A model generated the notes under the pieces. It searched no databases and was not told where the DNA came from. It saw only the letters and a list, made by a program, of their open reading frames with translations. Shown piece after piece: positions 19,464-28,842 of a stretch of 64,000 bases of DNA. A program made the position numbers and the translations under genes. The stretch lies in NCBI RefSeq assembly GCF_002929305.1, contig NZ_PJIO01000002.1, positions 124,001 to 188,000 on the forward strand. Reading direction: 5' to 3'. Every line of letters begins with the position of its first letter. The stretch's first letter is position 1. This DNA comes from Arthrobacter sp. GMC3. GTDB lineage: Bacteria; Actinomycetota; Actinomycetes; Actinomycetales; Micrococcaceae.

Positions 19464-21536
19464 ATGAAAGTCAAAAAACTCGTCAAGGGTCCATTCATCT
19501 GGATCATTGTGGTGGTTGTGCTCATTGGTGCGGCCCTAGCCACACTGGGCGGCGGCGGTCCCACCCAGATCAACACCTCCGAGGGCTTGTCCCTGCTCCA
19601 AGGTGACAGAGTAGTTTCCGCCAAGGTCTTCGGCTCCGAGGGCCGCGTCGACATGGTCCTGAAGAGTGACTACACGACCGCGTCCGGGACAAAAGCCGGC
19701 ACCAGCGTGCAGTTCTTCTACGGCGGCTACCGCGCCACCACCTTGCCGGACATCATTGACAACGCCAAGCTGACGTCCTTTGACGACCAGCCGGCTTCGA
19801 ACAACTTCTGGTCCAGCATGCTCTCGCTGCTGATCCCGTTCGTGCTGATCGGCTTGATCTTCTGGTTCCTGTTCTCGCGTATGCAAGGCGGCGGCTCCAA
19901 GGTCATGCAATTTGGCAAGTCCAAGGCCAAGCTCATCACCAAGGACCACCCGCAGGTCACCTTTGCCGATGTTGCCGGTGCCGACGAGGCCGTGGAAGAA
20001 CTCCACGAAATCAAGGACTTCCTGCAGAACCCCGCCAAGTTCACGGCCGTGGGTGCCAAAATCCCCAAGGGCGTGCTGCTCTACGGCCCTCCCGGCACGG
20101 GTAAGACCCTGCTGGCCCGCGCCGTAGCCGGTGAGGCCGGCGTGCCGTTCTACTCAATCTCCGGTTCTGACTTTGTGGAGATGTTCGTGGGTGTGGGTGC
20201 CTCCCGTGTCCGCGACCTCTTTGAGCAGGCCAAAACCAACTCCCCGGCCATCATCTTCGTTGACGAGATCGACGCCGTGGGCCGCCACCGCGGTGCGGGC
20301 ATTGGCGGCGGTAACGACGAGCGCGAGCAGACACTCAACCAGCTGCTCGTGGAAATGGACGGCTTCGACGTCAAGACCAACGTCATCTTGATCGCCGCCA
20401 CGAACCGCCCCGACGTGCTGGACCCTGCACTCCTGCGCCCCGGCCGTTTCGACCGCCAGATCCCCGTGGAAGCGCCCGACCGTCTGGGACGCGAGCAAAT
20501 CCTCAAGGTGCACGCCAAGGGCAAGCCCATGGCACCCGGCGTCGACCTTAACGCCGTGGCCAAGAAAACCCCCGGTTACACCGGTGCCGACCTGGCCAAC
20601 GTCCTCAACGAGGCCGCGCTGCTCACGGCCCGTTCCAACGCACAGCTCATTGATGACCGCGCCCTGGATGAGTCGATCGACCGTGTCATGGCCGGACCGC
20701 AGAAGCGCACCCGCGTCATGAAGGAACTCGAGCGCAAGATCACCGCGTACCACGAGGGTGGTCACGCCCTGGTTGCCGCGGCCATGCACAATACGGCCCC
20801 GGTCACCAAGATCACCATCCTGCCCCGCGGCCGCGCCCTGGGTTACACCATGGTGGTTCCCGAGGACGATAAGTACTCGATCACCCGTAACGAGCTGTTG
20901 GATCAGATGGCTTACGCCATGGGTGGTCGCGTCGCGGAGGAAATCGTGTTCCACGACCCCTCCACCGGCGCCTCCAACGACATTGAGAAGGCCACCGGCA
21001 CCGCCCGCGCCATGGTCACCCAATACGGCATGAGCGAGCGCATCGGCGCAGTCAAACTCGGCGCAGCCGGTGGCGAGCCCTTCCTGGGCGGCAGCGCCGG
21101 ACACGACCGCGACTACTCCGAATCACTGGCCGCGATTGTTGACCAGGAAATCCGCAAGCTCATCGAGCAGGCCCACGATGACGCCTACGAGGTGCTCATT
21201 GAGAACCGCGACATCCTTGACCGCGTGGCACTTGAACTGCTGGAACGCGAAACCCTGAACCAGAAGGAAATTGCGGAGATCTTCCACGATCTGCGCAAGC
21301 CTGCTGAGCGCAAGGTGTGGCTGTCCAAGGACACCCGCCCGGTATCCAACGTTCCTCCCGTTGTCACGGCGAAAGAGCGTCGCGAGGCCCTGGCCGCGGG
21401 CGAGCCGGCACCGGACACCGTGTCTCCGCAGGACCAGCTGGCCAGCGCCCGTCTTGATGGTGAAGTGGATGCGCCGTCCAACACGCCCGGTATTAACCTG
21501 GGCAAGGACGACACCCCTACGCTGCCCGGGCAGTAG
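19464..21536 (+). CDS. ftsH: ATP-dependent zinc metalloprotease FtsH
   Basis: This membrane-anchored AAA protease degrades damaged membrane proteins and regulatory factors. The 690-aa protein has two membrane helices (about 9-29 and 117-138) with a short extracytoplasmic domain between them. Then come the AAA domain with Walker A GPPGTGKT at 208-215, Walker B IIFVDEID near 263-270 and the second region of homology with RPGRFDRQ, and the M41 protease with HEGGH at 430-434. The C-terminal ~70 residues are variable and hydrophilic. folE starts 23 bp downstream, so the folate operon may be read through from ftsH. Confidence 0.97.
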   Translation: MKVKKLVKGPFIWIIVVVVLIGAALATLGGGGPTQINTSEGLSLLQGDRVVSAKVFGSEGRVDMVLKSDYTTASGTKAGTSVQFFYGGYRATTLPDIIDNAKLTSFDDQPASNNFWSSMLSLLIPFVLIGLIFWFLFSRMQGGGSKVMQFGKSKAKLITKDHPQVTFADVAGADEAVEELHEIKDFLQNPAKFTAVGAKIPKGVLLYGPPGTGKTLLARAVAGEAGVPFYSISGSDFVEMFVGVGASRVRDLFEQAKTNSPAIIFVDEIDAVGRHRGAGIGGGNDEREQTLNQLLVEMDGFDVKTNVILIAATNRPDVLDPALLRPGRFDRQIPVEAPDRLGREQILKVHAKGKPMAPGVDLNAVAKKTPGYTGADLANVLNEAALLTARSNAQLIDDRALDESIDRVMAGPQKRTRVMKELERKITAYHEGGHALVAAAMHNTAPVTKITILPRGRALGYTMVVPEDDKYSITRNELLDQMAYAMGGRVAEEIVFHDPSTGASNDIEKATGTARAMVTQYGMSERIGAVKLGAAGGEPFLGGSAGHDRDYSESLAAIVDQEIRKLIEQAHDDAYEVLIENRDILDRVALELLERETLNQKEIAEIFHDLRKPAERKVWLSKDTRPVSNVPPVVTAKERREALAAGEPAPDTVSPQDQLASARLDGEVDAPSNTPGINLGKDDTPTLPGQ

Positions 21537-21559
21537 TAATCAAAGATAGGATCACAGCC

Positions 21560-22198
21560 GTGACTGATTACGACGACGAACTAGACTTTGCGCAGGGCGG
21601 CACCACCGGTGCCGCCCCTGCGGGTGACGCCCACCCGGTGGACCTGCCCCGCATTGAGGCAGCTGTCCGGGAAATCCTGCTGGCGATCGGGGAGGATCCC
21701 GAACGCAGCGGCCTGCTGGATACCCCCAAACGGGTGGCCAAGGCGTATGCGGAGGTCTTTTCCGGCATCCACCAGGACCCTGCCGAGATTTTGGGCACCA
21801 CCTTTGACATTGCTCACCAGGAAATGGTGCTCGTCAAAGACATCCCGTTCTACTCAACCTGTGAACACCATCTGGTGCCCTTCCACGGCAGTGCCCATGT
21901 GGGTTACATCCCGGGCCTGGACGGCAGGGTTACCGGCCTGAGCAAGCTGGCCCGGTTGGTGGATCTTTTCGCCAAGCGCCCGCAAGTGCAGGAACGGCTG
22001 ACCACTCAGATCGCTGACGCCCTCGTGGAGCACCTCAAACCTGCCGGTGCGATCGTCGTCGTCGAATGCGAACACATGTGCATGTCCATGCGTGGCGTGC
22101 GTAAACCAGGAGCCAAGACCGTCACCAGTGCGGTACGCGGTTCGCTTCACGAGCCCGCAACCCGGGCCGAAGCCATGAGCCTGATTCTCGGAAGGTAA
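21560..22198 (+). CDS. folE: GTP cyclohydrolase I
   Basis: This enzyme opens GTP to 7,8-dihydroneopterin triphosphate, the first step of folate synthesis. The 212-aa protein has the zinc and active-site residues in [10 protein letters not shown] and, later, [11 protein letters not shown]. An N-terminal extension of about 25 residues is acidic. GTG 21560 is the start. It is the first of four folate genes that run head to tail with 10-bp or overlapping junctions. Confidence 0.97.
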   Translation: MTDYDDELDFAQGGTTGAAPAGDAHPVDLPRIEAAVREILLAIGEDPERSGLLDTPKRVAKAYAEVFSGIHQDPAEILGTTFDIAHQEMVLVKDIPFYSTCEHHLVPFHGSAHVGYIPGLDGRVTGLSKLARLVDLFAKRPQVQERLTTQIADALVEHLKPAGAIVVVECEHMCMSMRGVRKPGAKTVTSAVRGSLHEPATRAEAMSLILGR

Positions 22199-22208
22199 CA
22201 CTAGAAAA

Positions 22209-23165
22209 ATGGATTCCCTCGCAGCCGCACCCGGCACGGGACCGGCCACGTCGCCTTTGCCCGTTCTTCGGGCCTGGACCTCCTTCGCCTCCTTTGCCAG
22301 CCTGCCCACCAACCGTGCAGTGGTCATGGGCATCCTGAACTGCACCCCCGATTCCTTTAGCGACGGCGGCGAGTACAACTCCGTTGACACCGCAATCGCG
22401 CACGGGCTGCGCATGTACTACGGGGGTGCGGACATCATCGACGTGGGCGGCGAGTCAACCCGTCCCGGCGCCCAGGATGTAGACGAACTCGAGGAACAGC
22501 GCCGCATCCTGCCGGTCATTGAAACCCTGGCCAAGGCCGGAGCCCTGGTAAGCGTGGATACCCGCCACGCCTCAACGGCGGCCCTGGCGCTCGACGCCGG
22601 TGCCGGGCTGATCAACGACGTCTCCGGCACGCATGTGCACCCCGACATGATCGCCCTGATCGCCGAACGCGGCGTCCCCTACGTGCTCATGCACAGCCGC
22701 GGCGACTCCCGTTCCATGGATTCGCTGACCCAGTACGCGGACGTTGTGGAGGACGTGGTGCGTGAATTGAGCGAGGTCCGTGAACGCTTTTACGCCGCCG
22801 GGGTGAAGCCCGAACAGCTCATTCTTGACCCGGGCATCGGCTTCTCCAAGAACGCCGAGCAGAACTGGGAACTCCTGGCCAACCTTGACCAGGTGGTCGC
22901 CATGGGCAACCGTGTGCTGGTGGGCACCTCCCGCAAACGCTTCCTGGGATCCTTGCTCACCACCGCCGGAAAGGCGGCCGCACCGAAGGAGCGCGACGAC
23001 GCGACATCGGCCACCACCGCCCTTGCCGCGGCACAAGGAATCTGGGGTGTTCGCGTGCACGACGTCGCCGCCAGCCTTGACGCCGCCAAGGTCGCCGCCC
23101 GCCAGTTGCAGGGCAAGGCGAACCGCAGCGCCCGATTGGCAGCCGCAGCCCAGGACGCGCAGTGA
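22209..23165 (+). CDS. folP: Dihydropteroate synthase
   Basis: This enzyme joins p-aminobenzoate to the pterin pyrophosphate; it is the sulfonamide target. The 318-aa TIM barrel has the family signatures GILNCTPDSFSDGG and DVGGESTRPGA, followed by SVDTRHASTAALALDAGA and a GTSRKRFLG phosphate-binding loop. The N terminus has an extra ~35 residues before the barrel. Its TGA overlaps the GTG of folB (GTGA), indicating translational coupling. Confidence 0.97.
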   Translation: MDSLAAAPGTGPATSPLPVLRAWTSFASFASLPTNRAVVMGILNCTPDSFSDGGEYNSVDTAIAHGLRMYYGGADIIDVGGESTRPGAQDVDELEEQRRILPVIETLAKAGALVSVDTRHASTAALALDAGAGLINDVSGTHVHPDMIALIAERGVPYVLMHSRGDSRSMDSLTQYADVVEDVVRELSEVRERFYAAGVKPEQLILDPGIGFSKNAEQNWELLANLDQVVAMGNRVLVGTSRKRFLGSLLTTAGKAAAPKERDDATSATTALAAAQGIWGVRVHDVAASLDAAKVAARQLQGKANRSARLAAAAQDAQ

Positions 23166-23575
23166 ACGCTCCGGCCTCCAGCGCCCCAGCACACCCCACC
23201 GACACCATCACCCTTTCCGGGATTACGGCCATTGGCTACCACGGTGTTTTCGACTTTGAAAAGCGTGACGGACAACCCTTTGTGGTGGACGCCGTGCTGC
23301 ACGCGGACCTTACCGCCGCGGCCGCTACGGATGACCTGACGAAGACGGCGCACTATGGCGAGGTTGCCGACACCATCGTGGGCCTGATCCGCGGCGACGC
23401 CTTCGACCTGATTGAGACACTCGCCGTGCGGATTGCCGAGGCAATCCTGGCCGAATACGCCGTCGTCGTCGCCGTCGAGGTGACCGTCCACAAGCCCAAG
23501 GCGCCCATCCAGGTGCCCTTCGGTGACGTGAGCATCAAGGTTCTGCGCAGCAGGACCGCCGGGAGCGGTGCATGA
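23162..23575 (+). CDS. folB: Dihydroneopterin aldolase
   Basis: This enzyme cleaves dihydroneopterin to 6-hydroxymethyl-dihydropterin and glycolaldehyde. The 137-aa protein has GYHGVFDFEKRDGQPFVVD at the start of the fold, YGEVADTI in the middle and VEVTVHKPKAPI near the end, as expected for FolB. GTG 23162 overlaps the folP stop, and its own stop overlaps the folK ATG (ATGA). All four folate genes are therefore likely translated in a coupled manner. Confidence 0.95.
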   Translation: MNAPASSAPAHPTDTITLSGITAIGYHGVFDFEKRDGQPFVVDAVLHADLTAAAATDDLTKTAHYGEVADTIVGLIRGDAFDLIETLAVRIAEAILAEYAVVVAVEVTVHKPKAPIQVPFGDVSIKVLRSRTAGSGA

Positions 23576-24105
23576 GCGGCAACCGCCAGCTCACGCGCGC
23601 CATCTTGGCGCTGGGAAGCAACCTTGGTGAGCGGCGCGGCACACTTTCGGCCGCCGTCGGCGACCTGGTTGACCGCCCGGAGGTTCGTTTGGTGGATGTT
23701 TCCCCTGTCGTTTCCACCAAGGCCGTTGGCGGGCCGCCCGGACAACCGGACTTTTTGAACATGGTCATCGCGGTGGACACCTCCCTTGACCCCTACGAAC
23801 TTTTGGCGCACTGCCAGAGCGTGGAATTGGCCCACCACAGGGTGCGCGAAGTGCGGTGGGGTGCACGAACCCTGGACGTTGACATCATCACGTACGGAGA
23901 CGAACAGAGCCAGGACCCCGTGCTGACCTTGCCGCATCCGAGGGCACAGGAACGCGCGTTTGTGCTGTATCCGTGGGCCCTCATGGATCCCAACGCAGTC
24001 CTCGCCGGACGCTCGGTAGCCGAACTGGCCGCAGAAGCGGCAGACATGCCGGGGCTTGAGCACGCCGAACTTGAACCATCTGAGTCGGACGGCCCACAAG
24101 CCTAG
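23572..24105 (+). CDS. folK: HPPK, 6-hydroxymethyl-dihydropterin pyrophosphokinase
   Basis: This enzyme transfers pyrophosphate from ATP to hydroxymethyl-dihydropterin, giving the substrate of FolP. The 177-aa protein has LALGSNLGERRGTL, the substrate loop with NMVIAVDT, and the HPPK signature RWGARTLDVDIITYGD. The last ~25 residues are an acidic tail. The ATG at 23572 is inside the folB stop (ATGA). Confidence 0.95.
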   Translation: MSGNRQLTRAILALGSNLGERRGTLSAAVGDLVDRPEVRLVDVSPVVSTKAVGGPPGQPDFLNMVIAVDTSLDPYELLAHCQSVELAHHRVREVRWGARTLDVDIITYGDEQSQDPVLTLPHPRAQERAFVLYPWALMDPNAVLAGRSVAELAAEAADMPGLEHAELEPSESDGPQA

Positions 24106-24209
24106 GTCCTGGTAGGGGGACATCCGGGCAGCTGGTTTTCACGGCGCTCGATGGAAAAAACGGCTACGGTTGAACTAGTAGTCCCAACGTCATTTGGTGA
24201 GGCAAAAAC

Positions 24210-24725
24210 ATGAGGAGCACAATGCGGACCATCCGGCCTGCATGGTTGATTGTTGTTACCGTGGCTGTGGCCGTGGCCGGCTGGGTCGGAACATGGCTGA
24301 CCTCACGAGCCAGCATGGCCTTGCCTGTCTTGCCGCTGAGCTCACTGATCACCATGGGCCTGATCGTGGTGGTCTGCTGGATCCTCGGATTCAAGGTCCG
24401 CCGCTGGCGCGACGGCAAACGGGATAAGATTCTTGACCCGCTGCTGGCAGCCCGAACCGTGGTTCTGGCGCAGGCCTGCGCCTACGCCGGGGCTGTCTTG
24501 TTCGGCTGGCATGTGGGCATCCTGGTCAACCAGATCCCCACCATTTCAATGCGCGCCGATCTTGGCGTCATCTGGCAAATGGTTGCCCTGATGGCCGGCG
24601 GCTTGTGCATGGTCGCCACAGGCATTGTGGTGGAACGCTTTTGCAAGCTCCCCCCGGAAGACACCGATCCTGGTGCCAAGCCCAAGGAGAAGCGCGAGAC
24701 GCAAGGGAAGGAAGGCTTTGCCTAA
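24210..24725 (+). CDS. DUF3180 membrane protein
   Basis: This 171-aa protein has four predicted membrane helices (about 8-26, 35-55, 82-104, 117-140) and a charged C-terminal tail rich in Lys and Glu. It matches the actinobacterial DUF3180 family, always found just after folK; its function is unknown. GGTGAGG lies seven bases before the ATG at 24210, though an ATG four codons on (24222) is also possible. Its stop overlaps the next gene. Confidence 0.85.
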   Translation: MRSTMRTIRPAWLIVVTVAVAVAGWVGTWLTSRASMALPVLPLSSLITMGLIVVVCWILGFKVRRWRDGKRDKILDPLLAARTVVLAQACAYAGAVLFGWHVGILVNQIPTISMRADLGVIWQMVALMAGGLCMVATGIVVERFCKLPPEDTDPGAKPKEKRETQGKEGFA

Positions 24726-25248
24726 AACCTCATCCGTTCACGGCAGCGCCATTGACCCAGTCGACGTCACCTTTTTGCCGGTCTCCGACAAACTCATGAT
24801 CGCCCGCTTCATTGAACGCGGACTGACCGGGCTGATCATCCTTGCCATTGGTGCAATCCCGCTTCTCCTGCGCCAAAGCGGCGTGTGGGGCGGCTATCCG
24901 GCATGGCTGGCCTGGGGCGTCCCGGCCTTAATTCTGGTGATTGTCCTGTGGGTGCTGGTCCTGGTTCCCCGCCAAGTGCGCGCCATCGGCTACGCCGAAC
25001 GCAACGAAGACCTGCTGATCCGCCACGGCATCATGTTTCACCGGGTCATGGTGGTCCCCTACGGCCGGATGCAATACGTCGACGTCACCATGGGCCCCCT
25101 TGAACGCCTCCTCGGGCTGAGCAGCATCCACCTCCACACAGCCTCACCGGGCACCAACGCCATCATCTTTGGGCTCCCTGCCGCGGAAGCTGGCCGGTTG
25201 CGCGAGCAGCTTTCTGCCCGCGGTGAGGCGAAACTGGCCGGGCTGTGA
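24718..25248 (+). CDS. PH-domain membrane protein (bPH2/DUF304), small
   Basis: This 176-aa protein has two membrane helices at about 35-55 and 62-83, then a bacterial PH-like domain (YAERNEDLLIRHGIMFHRVMVVPYGRMQYVDVT, quoted in part: RHGIMFHRVMVVPYGR). The start is probably TTG 24718 (LPKTSSVHG), with GGGAAGG six bases upstream, overlapping the DUF3180 stop. The same frame is open further upstream, but those codons lie inside the DUF3180 gene. It pairs with the larger PH protein that follows. Function unknown. Confidence 0.82.
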   Translation: MPKTSSVHGSAIDPVDVTFLPVSDKLMIARFIERGLTGLIILAIGAIPLLLRQSGVWGGYPAWLAWGVPALILVIVLWVLVLVPRQVRAIGYAERNEDLLIRHGIMFHRVMVVPYGRMQYVDVTMGPLERLLGLSSIHLHTASPGTNAIIFGLPAAEAGRLREQLSARGEAKLAGL

Positions 25249-26810
25249 GCGGGCCGCAGCCCCTCCCGGGGAACCTCCCCGGCAGTCTCCCCGGAAAGGG
25301 CGACGACGGCACCACCGGGCACTTCCACACGGACGGCGATCAAACCTGGCATCGGGTTCACCCCGTATCGCCCCTTGTCCGCAGCTGGGTCGCCATCGCG
25401 GCGGTGCTCTTCATCTTCGGCCGCAACACTCTCGACACGCTGTTCACGCGCGGCCCCAACGGTCCGGCGCTGAGCAATGCCCCGGCCGCGCTCATCCTTG
25501 CCGTGGTGGCCAGCGTCGTGTTGGTATTCGGCCTCGCTTTCTTCCTGTCCTGGCGTTTTACCCGCTACCAAGTTACGGACCACCACGTCCATATCAACTC
25601 GGGTGTGATCTTCCGCCAGCAACGCCGTGCCCGCATCGACAGGGTCCAGGCCATCGACGTCGTACAGCCCCTGCTGGCACGGGTTTTTGGGCTCGCGGAA
25701 CTGAAATTTGATGTGGCCGACGGCGGGAAATCGGCGTTCAAGCTCTCCTTCCTCAAGCTTGAGGAGGCCAAGCGGTTGCGGGCGGCCATCCTTGCCAGGG
25801 CGGCCGGAGTCGCCGTCGACCCCAATGCGCCCTCGGATGTCGCCGAGGCCCCGGAGACACCCATTTTGGCACTCTCGCCGGCCAGGATCATCGGTTCGGT
25901 GATGTTTGGCAGCCTCACCGTCACCACGGTGGTGACACTGGCAGCCGTCACCGCCTTGGCTATTTGGAGTGGAGAGATAGGCGTCTTTTTTGCCTGCATC
26001 CCGGTACTGCTTGGCCTTGTGGCTGCCTACTGGAAGGCCATCACGGGGGACTTCAACTTCCGCGTGGCGCTTTCGCCCGACGGGGTGCGGCTACATTACG
26101 GCATGCTGGAGACCCGGGCGCAGACGATTCCGCCGGGCAGGGTCCAGGCCGTGGGTATCAGCCAGGGGCCGTTGTGGCGTCCCTTTGGCTGGTATCGCGT
26201 CCACGTCAACGTGGCCGGTTACGGGCATGACAACTCCGACCACGGGTCCCGGACAGTCCTGCTGCCCGCCGGCACCATCGATGAAGTCATGGCAGTGCTG
26301 GCGTTGGTGTTCCCGGATCCCGGTGTCGAGAATCCCTTCGAGGTATTCGCCGCCGGCCTGCGCGGACCCGCCAACAAACACGGCTTCGTCCACTCGCCAC
26401 GCTCGGCCATCTGGATTGACCCGCTTGCCTGGCGGTACAACGCCTACCGGGCCACGGCCACCGCGTTACTGTGTCGCCACGGCATCATCTTCCGCCGCCT
26501 TCAAGTGGTCCCGCACGAGAGAACCCAATCCATCAGCCTGCGCCAGGGTCCGCTCATGGCAATGCTTGGACTGGTCGATTTTGAGCTCCACTCCACGGTG
26601 GGACCCATCCGGCCCGTGGTGCACCACATGGCCCTGGACACCGGACGGCGACTCTTCGACGAACAAGCCACCCGCGCCGCCACCGCGCGCCGCCTGCAGA
26701 GGAACGAGCACTGGCTGACCCAGGCGGCTGCTGCCCCTGAACCCGCGGCGGGCGAACTTGCACCGATCGATCAACAACCCATCCTCAAGGAGGAACATCG
26801 TGGCGATTAA
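25245..26810 (+). CDS. Multi-PH-domain membrane protein (bPH2/DUF304, YdbT-like)
   Basis: This 521-aa protein has three bacterial PH-like domains, each after a pair of membrane helices (helices near 45-65 and 80-105, then about 205-260). The repeats are recognisable as VIFRQQRRARIDRVQAIDVVQP, GMLETRAQTIPPGRVQAV and GIIFRRLQVVPHERTQSI. It is typically paired with a small single-domain PH protein, as in the Bacillus ydbST pair, which affects resistance to membrane-active agents. The GTGA overlap with the previous gene supports coupled expression. Function otherwise unknown. Confidence 0.87.
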   Translation: MSGPQPLPGNLPGSLPGKGDDGTTGHFHTDGDQTWHRVHPVSPLVRSWVAIAAVLFIFGRNTLDTLFTRGPNGPALSNAPAALILAVVASVVLVFGLAFFLSWRFTRYQVTDHHVHINSGVIFRQQRRARIDRVQAIDVVQPLLARVFGLAELKFDVADGGKSAFKLSFLKLEEAKRLRAAILARAAGVAVDPNAPSDVAEAPETPILALSPARIIGSVMFGSLTVTTVVTLAAVTALAIWSGEIGVFFACIPVLLGLVAAYWKAITGDFNFRVALSPDGVRLHYGMLETRAQTIPPGRVQAVGISQGPLWRPFGWYRVHVNVAGYGHDNSDHGSRTVLLPAGTIDEVMAVLALVFPDPGVENPFEVFAAGLRGPANKHGFVHSPRSAIWIDPLAWRYNAYRATATALLCRHGIIFRRLQVVPHERTQSISLRQGPLMAMLGLVDFELHSTVGPIRPVVHHMALDTGRRLFDEQATRAATARRLQRNEHWLTQAAAAPEPAAGELAPIDQQPILKEEHRGD

Positions 26811-27744
26811 GCCTGGACGCCTTGGCGTTGGAATCATTGGTGCCGGAAAAGTGGGCGCGGTTTTAGGTGCGGCCCTGCGCGCTGCCGGGCACGCCGTCGT
26901 CGGAGTTTCAGCCGTTTCGCAGGAGTCCCTGGACCGGGCCGAATTGTTGCTGCCGGGCGTTCCGGTGTTGGAGATCCCGGACATCGTGGAGCGCTCCGAA
27001 CTGGTGTTGCTAGCAGTGCCCGACGACGCACTGCCGGACTTGGTTGCGGGGCTGGCAAAGACCGGAGCGTGGCAGGCCGGCCAGCTGGTGGCGCACACTT
27101 CCGGGAGGTACGGCGTGTCCGTCCTGGCCCCCGTGAAGGCTGCCGGTGGCATTGCGCTGGCCCTGCATCCCGCCATGACTTTTACCGGGATGAGCCTGGA
27201 TTTGACCCGCCTGGTGGATTGCACCTTTGGCATTACCGCAGATCCCGCCATGCTGCCCATCGCCCAGGCCCTGGTGGTGGAGATGGGGGCCGAGCCGGTG
27301 GTGATCGCCGAGGCCGATCGCGTTCTCTACCACGCAGCTCTGGCTCATTCCGCAAATCACCTTGTCACCATTGTGGCCCAGGCCGCTCAGATTCTCGGCG
27401 ACATTGGCGTTGAGGCCCCCAACCAGGTATTGGGCCCACTGCTGCGGGCCGCCCTGGAAAATGCCCTGGCGTCGGGAGAGTCTGCGCTGACCGGGCCGGT
27501 GGCCCGTGGGGACACCGGAACCGTGCAGGCGCACTCTCAGGCGCTGCGCGAGCACGCCCTCGATACCGGTTCGGCCGATATTGTCGACGCCTATTTGGCG
27601 CTTTCTGCGGCGACCGCAGCGCGTGCGGCGCGGCGCGGGAAACTGTCCGCCGAGGCCTACCTGGGAATCCAGGCCGCCCTTTTCGAGGACGACGCCTCCG
27701 CCACAGAACCTCTGGGGACCGACCCCGACAGCCTGGAATCCTAG
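26800..27744 (+). CDS. Rossmann-like and DUF2520 domain protein
   Basis: This 314-aa protein has an N-terminal NAD(P)-binding fold (GVGIIGAGKVGAVLGAALRAAGH, with the GxGxxG run near residue 11) and a C-terminal DUF2520 helical domain (about 135-290). It resembles ketopantoate or prephenate-type dehydrogenases but has no proven reaction. Its position just before panC is conserved in actinobacteria, which suggests a link to pantothenate. I chose GTG 26800 because AAGGAGG lies six bases upstream. The longer frame begins inside the PH gene. Confidence 0.87.
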   Translation: MAIKPGRLGVGIIGAGKVGAVLGAALRAAGHAVVGVSAVSQESLDRAELLLPGVPVLEIPDIVERSELVLLAVPDDALPDLVAGLAKTGAWQAGQLVAHTSGRYGVSVLAPVKAAGGIALALHPAMTFTGMSLDLTRLVDCTFGITADPAMLPIAQALVVEMGAEPVVIAEADRVLYHAALAHSANHLVTIVAQAAQILGDIGVEAPNQVLGPLLRAALENALASGESALTGPVARGDTGTVQAHSQALREHALDTGSADIVDAYLALSAATAARAARRGKLSAEAYLGIQAALFEDDASATEPLGTDPDSLES

Positions 27745-27765
27745 AACTGAAAGTAGCGTTTGAGT

Positions 27766-28686
27766 ATGAGCATCACAGTGGTTTCCACCATTGCAGACCT
27801 GAAGGCAATGGCCGCCGCGTTGCTGGCCGAAAAGGCACACAGCCGCAACCCGGGCACGCTGGGGTTGGTGCCCACCATGGGTGCGCTTCACCAGGGTCAT
27901 GCGGAGCTGGCCAGAACGGCTGTCGCGGAGAACGCCGTGGTGGTGGCCAGCGTTTTCGTCAACCCGCTGCAATTCGGGGACGCCACGGATTTGGCCCGTT
28001 ACCCGCGCACCTCCGAGGCCGACGCGGCACTGCTTGAGGCAGCGGGGGTGGACATCATGTTTGCCCCTTCGGTGGAGGAGATGTATCCCGACGGCGAGCC
28101 CGGCATCCGCGTGACGGCGGGAAAACTCGGCGAGCTCTACGAGGGCGCCTCGCGGCCCGGCCATTTCGACGGCGCCCTGACAGTGGTGTCGAAACTCCTG
28201 CACCTTGGCCGCCCGGACACCGGACTTTCAGCTGCGGACCGTGCGGGACGCCCCGCCTACCGCGCCTACTTCGGCCAAAAGGATGCCCAGCAACTGGCGT
28301 TGGTGCGGCGTATGGTGGCCGACCTGAATTTCCCGGTGGACATTGTTGCCGTGCCCACGGTTCGGGACACCGACGGCCTCGCCATGTCTAGCCGGAACCG
28401 CTTTCTTTCTGCTCGGGAGCGCGAATCCGCCTTGGTGCTCTCCCGTGCGCTGCGCCTGCTGGAACAGCGGGCAGCCGCCCATGCACCCCTTGACATTGCC
28501 TCCGTCGAGGCCCTGGTGCGTAGTGCCCCAGGGGTGGATTTGGATTATCTGGAAGTGGTGGACCCGCAAACGTTGGCTGTCCGTGCCGAGAACTGCCAGG
28601 ACACCCCGTTTACCGGTCAGGCCCTGGCGCTCATTGCCGCAAAGGTGGGCCCGGTCCGGCTCATCGACAACGTACCGCTCGGATAG
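27766..28686 (+). CDS. panC: Pantothenate synthetase
   Basis: This enzyme condenses pantoate and beta-alanine with ATP to give pantothenate, the precursor of coenzyme A. The 306-aa protein has [13 protein letters not shown] (HxGH nucleotide motif), [24 protein letters not shown] and the SSRN loop (MSSRNRFLS). ATG 27766 follows a weak ribosome site; a TTG two codons earlier is less likely. No panD is adjacent. An 8-bp hairpin and structured repeat copy A follow the stop. Confidence 0.95.
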   Translation: MSITVVSTIADLKAMAAALLAEKAHSRNPGTLGLVPTMGALHQGHAELARTAVAENAVVVASVFVNPLQFGDATDLARYPRTSEADAALLEAAGVDIMFAPSVEEMYPDGEPGIRVTAGKLGELYEGASRPGHFDGALTVVSKLLHLGRPDTGLSAADRAGRPAYRAYFGQKDAQQLALVRRMVADLNFPVDIVAVPTVRDTDGLAMSSRNRFLSARERESALVLSRALRLLEQRAAAHAPLDIASVEALVRSAPGVDLDYLEVVDPQTLAVRAENCQDTPFTGQALALIAAKVGPVRLIDNVPLG

Positions 28687-28693
28687 CCAGCCC

Positions 28694-28713
28694 GCCTGGC
28701 CCGGCGGCCAGGC
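28694..28713 (+). terminator. Short perfect hairpin after panC
   Basis: GCCTGGCC (28694-28701) pairs with GGCCAGGC (28706-28713) around a CGGC loop, eight bases after the panC stop. There is no T run. It directly precedes structured repeat copy A. Confidence 0.5.
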
Positions 28714-28726
28714 GGCCAGGCGGCCC

Positions 28727-28804
28727 GGTATTCCCTCGGCGACTTCCCGATCCTCGGCCGCGGGCGGCCTGCGGTCTCCTTGACGTCGCCTACGGAAACA
28801 CCGG
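28727..28804 (+). repeat. Structured 3' intergenic repeat, copy A (downstream of panC)
   Basis: The arms at 28727-28743 (GGTATTCCCTCGGCGAC) and 28785-28802 pair with one bulge. The loop contains CGGCCGCGGGCGGCC. It matches copy B (42142-42219) at about 69 of 82 aligned bases and copy C (63-144, reversed). It lies in the convergent gap between panC and rbsK, 40 bp after the panC stop and in panC orientation. Confidence 0.72.
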
Positions 28805-28842
28805 CGCCTCCCGGCCAGCATCCCGGCTGGGTTTTGGCGGGG

